NCBI GenBank assembly: GCA_964429355.1
Contig: CAYSCH010000507.1
Span: 1-5,829 of the forward strand
DNA length: 5,829 nt
Direction: 5' to 3'
Source of the DNA: JAAYAY01 sp964429355
GTDB lineage: Bacteria; Planctomycetota; Planctomycetia; Pirellulales; Thermoguttaceae
Shown: positions 1 through 4,975 of the stretch, piece by piece
How the letters are laid out: each line of letters begins with the position of its first letter
Numbering within the stretch: the first letter of the stretch is position 1
Position numbers and translations under genes: made by a program
Notes under the pieces: model-generated
The model's input: the letters and a program-made list of their open reading frames with translations, nothing else
Told to the model about the DNA's origin: nothing
Database searches by the model: none

Positions 1-319
1 AACGGTAGACAGAGAGACCATACAATCCGCCACCGAGCAAGAGCGACAAACAAATCCCCGCACACGAGAGGTAAACTCCGACCCGAGCGCCTTCCGCGCG
101 GAGCAGGTTGACCAGTCCTGCGACTCCCAGCATGACGCCGATCAACGGGAGGAACAGAAACCCCCAATGAAAGAACGCCAGGGCCGACAACACTCCCACC
201 ACAACACTGCCGACCGACAGAGGGTTGATTGCCTGGTACAGGACAGGCGTATCCTGCCCGTAGTCTTTTTCGTAGTCGTGGTACGTACCTTTGAGTTGTT
301 CTCGGAATTCCGAGGCCAT
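1..319 (-). CDS. small multi-pass membrane protein, ABC-linked (3' end missing)
   Basis: The 106 visible residues begin with a short charged, soluble N-terminus (MASEFREQLK..., about 30 residues, Tyr/Asp rich). The motif LYQAINPLSV follows, leading into three hydrophobic stretches at about residues 35-50, 53-72 and 79-100. The frame is still open at the left edge, so the C-terminus lies outside the window. The start is the ATG at 317-319, with GGAG at 327-330 on the minus strand seven bases ahead of it. It begins only 14 bases after the permease stop, so it is almost certainly translated from the same message. From memory, Planctomycetes carry families with a similar 'YQAI(S/N)PL(A/S)V' opening and a DUF4190-like set of helices; no function is known to me. 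The position suggests an accessory subunit of the ABC transporter, which is inference. The coding call is strong; the role is unknown. Confidence 0.85.
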   Translation of the reverse strand, partial: MASEFREQLKGTYHDYEKDYGQDTPVLYQAINPLSVGSVVVGVLSALAFFHWGFLFLPLIGVMLGVAGLVNLLRAEGARVGVYLSCAGICLSLLLGGGLYGLSVYR

Positions 320-333
320 GTTCCATCTCCAAA
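320..333 (-). promoter_or_regulatory. ribosome binding site of the membrane protein gene
   Basis: On the minus strand the 14-base gap between the permease stop and the next ATG reads TTTGGAGATGGAAC. GGAG (327-330) sits seven bases before the ATG at 319. This supports the chosen start and translation from the upstream message. It is one of only a few good Shine-Dalgarno sites in the window. Confidence 0.7.
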
Positions 334-1875
334 CTATTCCGAGAGCGAGTCGGCCACTTCCGTCCGATAGGCGATCACGGCGGGCAGATAGCCGACGATC
401 GACGCCATGAGGATGAGTCCCGGGATCAAGATAAGTTCAATCGCCTGGAACTGCAGAGCGTGGACCACGACCCCGGTGTGTTCCATGATCTGCGGCGCCA
501 GCAGGCCGATCAGTCCGTGTCCGAGCACGAGGCCGAGGATGCCGCCTCCCAGGGAGAGCAGGATCGACTCCAAGAGAATGATGAGCATCACCGTGGTTCG
601 CCTCGCCCCGAGGGCCCGCATCACGGCGATTTCATGGCGTCGCTCGCTCATGGAATTATAGATACTGACCATCATGCCGATACCGGCCACGATCACGATC
701 ATGATGGCAAAGACCAGCAACACCGCCTGGATGTTGCCCACGATCCCCTCCAGCAAGCGAGTGACCTCTTCTGCAGGCGCGGCCGCCTGGGCCTCACCTT
801 CCTGGTTGATGATCTTGGGCAATGCCATGGCCCGTGCGATGCGTTTGTCGTCAGTCCGGATCAGGATGGCCGTGACCCGCCGCCCACCTTCATGTTCGTG
901 ATCGTGATCATCCGCTTCGCCTTCGACGGCATGACCGCCGGCGGCAGCGTCCGCCTGCTCCGGGTCGGCAGAGTCCTCGTGTTCATGGGGCTCGGCTGCA
1001 TGGGCCGCGTGGTCCTCGTTGGCCCCCTGGCCGGCTCCTTCCGGGTGTGCACCGCTGGCGGGAGCCTCCGGAGGTTCCGGGCTGGCAGCGGATTCCGCAA
1101 CCGCAGTCTCTCCGGGAAGAACGTCGAGATTCTTGTCGTAGTGGCCTCCTTCATGGATCAGCCAGAAACCTTCGATATTGACGAACAACGCACGATCGTT
1201 CGCCGTGCCGGTTGGCTTCAGAACTCCCACCACGGTGAATTGGTCGTGTTCCTTCCCCTGATCGGCTTCGACACCGTGGCCTGGCCGGAATTTGTCGCCA
1301 ACCTTCAATCCCGTTTTTCGTGCCACGGTGGAACCGATCACGGCGCTATAGAAGTCGCCCCAACCGAAATTCTCCCCCTGGGAAAAGAGCCGTTTGCTGT
1401 CGGCAAACTTGTCCTGTTCGAGTCGCCTGGCCTCTTCCTTCTCTTCCTCGGTGCCTTGTTCTTCGACCTCGATCTCGACCTGCCGCCGCGAGAAGGGGAG
1501 CTCGTCGAACATGTCGGGGGTCGTGCCCACAACGCGGAAGCCCTGGTAGTTGTCACCCACACAGCAGGGAACGGCCAGTTCGACATCTCCCGCGAATCGT
1601 CCCGATTCGAATTCCTCGTAAAAGGAAAGGGGAAGCGTTCCCACCGGCTTTCCAATGTGGTAGACCGTGTTGAGCACAAGCTCCAGGCGGCTGCCCTTGG
1701 CGCCGACGATCAGGTCGTAACCCTCTCCGCTGCGCCGGAAGGTCTGGGAGACGACCCCGTGGATCACCATCACGCCCACCACGAGAGCCACGCCCAGGCC
1801 GATCGACAGCGCGGTCAGACCCGATGCGAGGCGGCGATATTCAACGCTGCGAAGTGCGATTTTCCAGAGATTCAT
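334..1875 (-). CDS. FtsX/MacB-type ABC transporter permease with His-rich insertion
   Basis: This 513-residue inner-membrane permease has the four-helix FtsX/MacB plan. Helix 1 lies at about residues 18-43, followed by a large extracytoplasmic (MacB_PCD-like) domain, then helices at about 380-405, 428-460 and 478-503. Family signatures include YDLIVGAKGS (53-62) after helix 1, VVGVLKPTGT (215-224) followed by DRALFVN, and SERRHEIAVMRALGARR (410-426), the loop that contacts the ATPase. These transporters usually extract lipoproteins or lipids, export small molecules, or transmit force across the membrane rather than import solutes. Two stretches are odd: a highly charged Glu/Lys segment at 133-161, and a low-complexity segment at about 241-332 with 11 histidines among many Glu, Asp, Ala and Pro. 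The ATG at 1873-1875 has no clear Shine-Dalgarno site. The start is chosen because MNLWKIALRS followed by helix 1 is the normal N-terminus. The ATPase lies 56 bases upstream and the small membrane gene 14 bases downstream. The substrate is unknown. The DLIVGA-type family I recall includes Vibrio zinc-regulated Zrg permeases, so a metal link is possible but unproven. Confidence 0.93.
   Translation of the reverse strand: MNLWKIALRSVEYRRLASGLTALSIGLGVALVVGVMVIHGVVSQTFRRSGEGYDLIVGAKGSRLELVLNTVYHIGKPVGTLPLSFYEEFESGRFAGDVELAVPCCVGDNYQGFRVVGTTPDMFDELPFSRRQVEIEVEEQGTEEEKEEARRLEQDKFADSKRLFSQGENFGWGDFYSAVIGSTVARKTGLKVGDKFRPGHGVEADQGKEHDQFTVVGVLKPTGTANDRALFVNIEGFWLIHEGGHYDKNLDVLPGETAVAESAASPEPPEAPASGAHPEGAGQGANEDHAAHAAEPHEHEDSADPEQADAAAGGHAVEGEADDHDHEHEGGRRVTAILIRTDDKRIARAMALPKIINQEGEAQAAAPAEEVTRLLEGIVGNIQAVLLVFAIMIVIVAGIGMMVSIYNSMSERRHEIAVMRALGARRTTVMLIILLESILLSLGGGILGLVLGHGLIGLLAPQIMEHTGVVVHALQFQAIELILIPGLILMASIVGYLPAVIAYRTEVADSLSE
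880..1155 (-). other. His/Glu/Asp-rich low-complexity insertion in the permease
   Basis: This segment encodes about residues 241-332 of the permease. Histidines fall at 241, 245, 277, 289, 292, 297, 299, 315, 324, 326 and 328. HEHE (297-300) and the alternating DHDHEHE run (323-329) are typical of metal-binding loops in zinc, nickel or copper transporters and chaperones. The segment lies just before the second membrane helix, so by family topology it would be outside the cytoplasm. The frame stays open and strong family sequence continues on both sides, so it is a genuine insertion and not a frameshift. Metal binding is inference. Confidence 0.7.
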
Positions 1876-1931
1876 TGCGATTCTACCGAGCGACGATCAA
1901 GAACAGTTAATCCTGTGGAGCCCCCGCTGCC
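1876..1931 (-). other. 56-base spacer between ATPase and permease genes
   Basis: On the minus strand the spacer carries no GGAG-type site near the permease ATG and no hairpin I can support. Its length is compatible with one transcript covering ATPase, permease and membrane protein. I see no promoter in it. Confidence 0.4.
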
Positions 1932-2609
1932 TCATTCTGACTTGGATGCCAGGGCACGATTAATTTCCTCCAGACGTTCGACCCGGTCGAACTGCCTGGC
2001 CACTTCCGGCGAATGGGTGACCAGCAGGAGCGTCACCGCCTCCTGCTGGCAGGCACCTCGCAGCATGTCGATGACGTGCTGCTGGTTTTTCGAGTCGATG
2101 TTGGCCGTGGGTTCGTCCGCCAGAAGGACCTTGGGCCGATTGGCCATGGCCCGCGCGACGGCCACACGCTGCTGCTCGCCGACGGAAAGCTGGGACGGCT
2201 TGTGGGTCAGCCGATGCCCGAGCCCGACCCGGTCCAGCAACATCTTGGCCCGGTCGCGATCGGCATGCCCGTCCGCGAACGTCATGCCAATCATGACGTT
2301 CTCGATTGCGGAAAAGGCCGGCAACAGGTTGAAGGTCTGGAAGACATAGCCAATCTTCGCCGCGCGAAACTGGTCGCGTTCCGCCTCAGAAAGAACCGCC
2401 GTATCCCAGCCGTCGATCAACACTCGTCCCGAATCGGGGCGGCTGATCCCGGCGATCACGTGCAGAAGAGTCGTTTTGCCGCAGCCGCTGTGGCCCACGA
2501 TCACGATCTGCTCGCCGGCTTCCGCCCGAAACTCCTCGATATCGAGCACGTGGATCGGTGTGCCATCGGGTTGAGAGAAAGACTTCTTGACTTCGCGGAG
2601 TTCGAGCAT
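1932..2609 (-). CDS. ABC transporter ATP-binding protein (MacB/LolD class)
   Basis: This complete 225-residue ABC ATPase has every catalytic motif intact. Walker A is GHSGCGKTT (39-47), with the Q-loop Gln91 in VFQTFNLLP, the signature LSVGEQQRVAVARA (141-154), Walker B VLLADE (161-166) continuing into PT, and the H-loop His199 in VTHS. The length and the 'QTFNLLP...SAIENV' stretch match the LolD/MacB/FtsE class, which partners FtsX-like permeases. The permease follows immediately, so the two very probably form one complex with the ATPase dimer on the cytoplasmic face. The D-loop reads NID rather than the common ALD, which is a mild variant. The start at 2607-2609 is the natural family N-terminus (MLELREVKKSF); no strong Shine-Dalgarno precedes it. 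It is the first gene of the ABC unit, so a promoter is expected in the 233-base spacer upstream. The class assignment is sure; the transported substrate is not. Confidence 0.95.
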   Translation of the reverse strand: MLELREVKKSFSQPDGTPIHVLDIEEFRAEAGEQIVIVGHSGCGKTTLLHVIAGISRPDSGRVLIDGWDTAVLSEAERDQFRAAKIGYVFQTFNLLPAFSAIENVMIGMTFADGHADRDRAKMLLDRVGLGHRLTHKPSQLSVGEQQRVAVARAMANRPKVLLADEPTANIDSKNQQHVIDMLRGACQQEAVTLLLVTHSPEVARQFDRVERLEEINRALASKSE

Positions 2610-2842
2610 TGTAGACGGCTACCTGGTCGGAAAGGCAGGAGGAATCACCCAAGCGAGGGGGCGTCGCCGCCCCTCGGAGAGGAAGGAAGAGCGGTCTAAG
2701 GCGCGCACCACGACCACTCTCACCTGAAACAAAATACCATACGCAGCCCGAATGCCGCTGGTTCATTACCGGACGAGGCAATTCTTCAGGCGGAACAAGG
2801 ATCGGCCGCTCTCTCCAGAGTATTTGGAGACATGCCGGAAGT
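2610..2842 (-). promoter_or_regulatory. spacer and probable leader of the ABC operon
   Basis: These 233 bases lie between the epimerase stop and the ATPase start and contain no convincing gene. A locally AT-richer patch at about 2725-2745 (minus strand GTATGGTATTTTGTTTC) is the only candidate promoter area I see. No clean -35/-10 pair can be assigned. A strong hairpin (2654-2676) lies between this patch and the ATPase start. The spacer length suggests that the ABC genes have their own promoter. Confidence 0.35.
2654..2676. repeat. GC-rich hairpin, 7-bp perfect stem
   Basis: CGAGGGG (2654-2660) pairs perfectly with CCCCTCG (2670-2676) around a 9-base interior that can add C-G and G-C pairs with one bulge. 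There is no T-run on either side, so it is not a standard intrinsic terminator. On the minus strand it sits about 45 bases before the ATPase start. There it could end the epimerase message by another mechanism, stabilise an mRNA end, or act in the ABC leader. Confidence 0.5.
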
Positions 2843-3694
2843 CTACCAACGTTTGGCAACTTCGGCCTTCATGAAGGCCAGTGCGTCGGCCGCAAGCTGA
2901 TCTTCCGTTTCGTACATCTTCCGCCAGATCTTGGTCGCGGCGATCAGCTTTTCCAGGGCCATTCCGAACGCTTCGACAACCATGATCCCGTCGTAGCCGA
3001 TTTCCTTGAGCGTGTCGAAGTTCTCCGGCCAGCGCACGTTGCCTTTGCCCGGCGTGCTGCGGTCGTTTTCGGAAATGTGGACGTGTACCAGGCAATCCTT
3101 GAGGCTGCGGATGGCGCTGGGGATGTTCTTCTCTTCAATATGGGCATGGAATGTGTCGTACATCATGCCGCAGGACGGATGATCGACTTCCTTGACGAAA
3201 CGGGCGCCGTCGGCCGCCGTATTGAGGAAGTAGCACTCGAATCGGTTGACGTACTCGAGCCCCAAGGTAACGCCGACCTTTTCGGCGTGTTCGGCCACTT
3301 TCCGCATCCCGTCCACGCCCCATTTCCATTCGTCCTGCGTCGCGCCCTGGCCGCTGAAACAGCCGAGAGCCGAGTGGAACGGGCCGGCCATCGTCTTGCA
3401 CCCCAAGGCCGCGCAGCAATCCAGGTTCTTCTTGTTGGCCTCGATTCCCGCGTTGCGAATCGCCGCATCGCTGCTGATCATGTTCTCCGCTGGGCCACGT
3501 ATCGCGGTCCCCGTCCGCACCAGACCAAGCTCATCGAAACGCTTGTTCCACTTCTCGTAGTTGGCCATGTTGTCCAGATCGAAGACGGGTACCTCCACCA
3601 CGTCGAAGCCGATTTTCTTCATCCTGTCCAGGTGCGGCAGAGCGGCGTCGTTGAGCGTGTCGGTCCACATCAACAGGTTGAATCCAAATTGCAT
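2843..3694 (-). CDS. D-tagatose/D-psicose 3-epimerase-like TIM-barrel protein
   Basis: This 283-residue single-domain (beta/alpha)8 protein belongs to the AP-endonuclease-2-like sugar isomerase/epimerase superfamily. Family members epimerise ketoses at C3 or isomerise related sugars in the cytoplasm with a divalent metal. The metal ligands expected from D-tagatose 3-epimerase all appear at a constant offset of five residues: Glu147 (in LEYVNRFE), Asp180 (in YDTFHAH), His206 (in VHVHISE) and Glu241 (in VVEAFG). So do the substrate contacts Glu153, His183 and Arg212. Glu147 and Glu241 would be the acid/base pair. The length equals the family norm. I start at the ATG at 3692-3694 because an AGGAG site (3703-3707) lies eight bases ahead of it. 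A longer in-frame start at 3832 would add 46 residues (MVERRHGSDA...) that look non-protein. The exact sugar cannot be read from sequence, and a hydroxypyruvate or xylose isomerase-like activity is possible. No sugar transporter or kinase adjoins it. Confidence 0.92.
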   Translation of the reverse strand: MQFGFNLLMWTDTLNDAALPHLDRMKKIGFDVVEVPVFDLDNMANYEKWNKRFDELGLVRTGTAIRGPAENMISSDAAIRNAGIEANKKNLDCCAALGCKTMAGPFHSALGCFSGQGATQDEWKWGVDGMRKVAEHAEKVGVTLGLEYVNRFECYFLNTAADGARFVKEVDHPSCGMMYDTFHAHIEEKNIPSAIRSLKDCLVHVHISENDRSTPGKGNVRWPENFDTLKEIGYDGIMVVEAFGMALEKLIAATKIWRKMYETEDQLAADALAFMKAEVAKRW

Positions 3695-3707
3695 CTCGTT
3701 GTCTCCT
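3695..3707 (-). promoter_or_regulatory. ribosome binding site that fixes the epimerase start
   Basis: On the minus strand AGGAG (3703-3707) lies eight bases before the ATG at 3694. It decides between this start and the longer frame reaching 3832. It is the best Shine-Dalgarno match in the window. Confidence 0.75.
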
Positions 3708-3880
3708 GGAAAGAAGTCTCGTGTTGGTTGATTCGTTTCTGAGGTCGCACACGCGTTGATCGGAAGGCCGGCCGAACGGCTTGGGCTGGCAACCCGATCT
3801 CTCGCATCGGAGCCGTGTCTTCGCTCGACCACGCTTCTCGCGCCTGCCGACCTTTCCCGCTACATCCACTGGTTGAAGTG
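3708..3880 (-). other. intergenic spacer upstream of the epimerase
   Basis: These 173 bases hold no gene I can support. A GGCCGGCC palindrome (3766-3773) overlaps a short GCCG-AA-CGGC dyad (3771-3780); both are short and GC-rich, and chance is a fair explanation. No T-run terminator follows the stop of the 3881-4552 gene and no clear -35/-10 pair precedes the epimerase. Whether the two genes share a transcript is therefore open. Confidence 0.35.
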
Positions 3881-4552
3881 CTATGGGGCCTCGCCATCGG
3901 CCACGGGAATCCCGTCGAGCAACTCTTCCTGACGCAATCCCACAATACGGCGCGCCTCCGGAAAGATGCGGCAGAACGTTTCCGGCAGCCGGTTCAGCCC
4001 CACCCGGCCCATGACCTGGTTCAACCGTACGAACAGTTTGCCATCCTCGGCGTAGTCCGACAAGACGCGGGTCGTCCGAAACCGCTCCAGCATCCACGCC
4101 AGACGCTCGGTCGGCCTTGGCGCCATACGGTTGACGGCCGTTTCGATTCTCATCGGATCGACCGCCCCCAACGCCTGGTAGTAGCCCTCAAAACGGGCCG
4201 GGTGGCTGGCAATGAGAGCGGCATCCAGGAGAACTTCGACCAGCAAATGGCCCAGAAATGCCGGGCGAAAACCCGCGTCCGCCCCCAACTCATCCCGAGC
4301 CATGACCGTCAGTGCGATCGACAGCTCGGCGAATGCTCGCGTCGCGTGAAATCGGGCATCGTCGCGCAGATGCTGGAGCACACCACCCGCTATGGCTGCC
4401 ACCTCAGGCTGCGAATCGACAAGGAACGGTACCACGTGCTTCCGGCGGATGCGGACCTTGCGGTCCACCACGGTGAGCCAATCGGGAATCCCTGTCGCGA
4501 CGGCAAAATAGGGGTTATCAAGGAAGGGCAAGGCGTGGGCGAAGTAGTTCAT
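3881..4552 (-). CDS. helical hypothetical protein, weakly AcpH (DUF479)-like
   Basis: This 223-residue soluble protein, without signal peptide, is rich in predicted helix. It opens with MNYFAHALPF, close to the MNFLAH opening of ACP phosphodiesterase AcpH. Candidate metal or catalytic residues include His6, Asp24 (IPDW), His61/Asp64/Asp65 (QHLRDD), His69, His102, Glu106 and Asp110 (GHLLVEVLLD). The spacing recalls the His/Asp pattern of AcpH and other helical HD-like hydrolases. AcpH removes 4'-phosphopantetheine from holo-ACP. I cannot claim that activity here, because similarity outside the opening is faint and the protein is longer than AcpH. The ATG at 4550-4552 is chosen for this family-like N-terminus. 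A GTG at 4627 would add 25 unlikely residues. A GAGG lies about 15 bases upstream, too far to be a strong site. It is divergent from the small ORF at 4667, and the downstream neighbour is the epimerase, 186 bases away. The coding call is good; the function is open. Confidence 0.82.
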   Translation of the reverse strand: MNYFAHALPFLDNPYFAVATGIPDWLTVVDRKVRIRRKHVVPFLVDSQPEVAAIAGGVLQHLRDDARFHATRAFAELSIALTVMARDELGADAGFRPAFLGHLLVEVLLDAALIASHPARFEGYYQALGAVDPMRIETAVNRMAPRPTERLAWMLERFRTTRVLSDYAEDGKLFVRLNQVMGRVGLNRLPETFCRIFPEARRIVGLRQEELLDGIPVADGEAP

Positions 4553-4604
4553 TAGTCGCGTGCTGCACCCCTCAAGCGGGTGACTGGACGATTGGCCCGC
4601 AAGA

Positions 4605-4615
4605 ACTGTCACAGT
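4605..4615. repeat. palindrome ACTGT-C-ACAGT
   Basis: This is a perfect 5-bp inverted repeat with a one-base centre at 4610. Alone it could be chance. Its centre lies 31 bases, close to three helical turns, from that of the larger palindrome at 4632-4650, and both are upstream of the AcpH-like start. That makes an accessory operator half plausible. Confidence 0.3.
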
Positions 4616-4631
4616 AGGGCGGTACACAATT

Positions 4632-4650
4632 TGTAGTCGGTTCGACTACA
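4632..4650. promoter_or_regulatory. candidate operator TGTAGTCG-GTT-CGACTACA
   Basis: Two perfect 8-base arms (4632-4639 and 4643-4650) flank a three-base centre. The 19-bp size suits a dimeric helix-turn-helix or winged-helix repressor. The TGTAGT/ACTACA half-sites recall those bound by BlaI/MecI-type repressors, though their order is inverted relative to the mec operator. It lies 17 bases upstream of the GTG at 4667 and 80 bases upstream of the ATG at 4552, so it could control either direction. The cognate regulator is not in the window. Confidence 0.45.
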
Positions 4651-4666
4651 GAAGGGAATAAGGGCC

Positions 4667-4921
4667 GTGAACAATCAGAGAAGCGTCTTTCCGATCTCGC
4701 CCAATCGACTGGCAGAATGGATCGAGAGAAAGGGACCCGACCGGTATTGGACGGTCGATGGAGATCGCGTCCTGAGAAACCGAAGTCGGTTGCTGGGGAT
4801 TTCCAAATGGCCGTCTCCATCGCTGGTGTTTCTGCGACCCCCTGAGCGACCGTTTTTCGGTGATTGTATCCCGCGACTCCACTTTGGGGGGGTGGCAACG
4901 CCCGCCTCTCCCGGTTCATGA
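4667..4921 (+). CDS. small ORF, hypothetical; possible truncated gene
   Basis: This frame encodes 84 residues from a GTG preceded by two AAGGG-like sites (4652-4656 and 4660-4664, the first at a usable 10-base spacing). Residues about 10-35 (SPNRLAEWIERKGPDRYWTVDGD) read like a real folded segment. I recall similar 'W-IE-GPDRYWTVDGDP' openings in planctomycete hypothetical proteins, without a known function. From about residue 37 the sequence turns to Arg/Pro/Ser/Phe-rich text typical of a non-coding frame. Neither other plus frame continues the expected family sequence, so a simple single-base frameshift is not supported. It may be a short real protein, the front of a gene truncated by deletion, or chance. 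No signal peptide or membrane helix is present. Confidence 0.4.
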   Translation: MNNQRSVFPISPNRLAEWIERKGPDRYWTVDGDRVLRNRSRLLGISKWPSPSLVFLRPPERPFFGDCIPRLHFGGVATPASPGS

Positions 4922-4963
4922 TAGGGACAAGATGGAATTTCCTCTCACCGCTTGCCTGTCATC

Positions 4964-4967
4964 GGAG
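4964..4967 (+). promoter_or_regulatory. ribosome binding site for the SHD1/PQQ gene
   Basis: GGAG (4964-4967) lies eight bases before the GTG at 4976. There is no ATG or GTG between the in-frame stop TAG (4922-4924) and this GTG; only TTG at 4952 and ATT at 4937 compete. The site therefore decides the start. Confidence 0.7.
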
Positions 4968-4975
4968 TTCTCGCT

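Larger units (their letters stand above)
4553..4975. promoter_or_regulatory. divergent intergenic region (423 bases)
   Basis: This stretch separates the minus-strand AcpH-like gene from the plus-strand SHD1/PQQ gene and should hold promoters for both directions. It contains two palindromes (4605-4615 and 4632-4650), a small ORF of uncertain status (4667-4921), a short ACCG-TTTTT-CGGT dyad (4849-4861) and a G7 run in 4887-4897. No textbook -35/-10 pair stands out. The segment between the small ORF and the GTG at 4976 holds only the ribosome binding site of the last gene. Confidence 0.5.

Noticed and set aside
460..2349. Very long plus-strand open frame (629 codons) opposite the permease and ATPase
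   Set aside because: It is antisense to two genes with unmistakable family motifs. Its product is His/Arg/Gly-rich without domains, and it arises from GC-rich codon bias on the other strand.
2013..2699. Plus-strand 228-codon frame opposite the ATPase
   Set aside because: It lies wholly antisense to intact Walker A, signature and Walker B motifs, and its product shows no recognisable fold.
3077..3742. Plus-strand 221-codon frame opposite the epimerase
   Set aside because: It mirrors a gene with a full catalytic residue set and a strong ribosome binding site, and has no signature of its own.
3695..3832. 46-residue N-terminal extension of the epimerase
   Set aside because: The added residues do not resemble the family, and AGGAG lies at ideal distance from the ATG at 3694.
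3815..4555. Plus-strand 246-codon frame opposite the AcpH-like gene
   Set aside because: The minus strand has the better protein (family-like start, hydrophobic/helical pattern). The plus product is His/Arg/Gln-rich without pattern. This is the least certain of the antisense rejections.
4849..4861. ACCG-TTTTT-CGGT as a terminator
   Set aside because: The stem is only four bases and the T-run is in the loop, not after the stem.
4887..4905. G7 run with nearby C-rich stretch as a slippage or repeat element
   Set aside because: It lies outside any trusted coding sequence, and the likeness to the hairpin at 2654-2676 is too loose to call a repeat.
4572..4919. Minus-strand frames of 115 and 78 codons in the intergenic region
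   Set aside because: They are Arg/Pro/Ser-rich with no domain. They cover the palindromes and the small plus ORF and have no convincing ribosome binding site.
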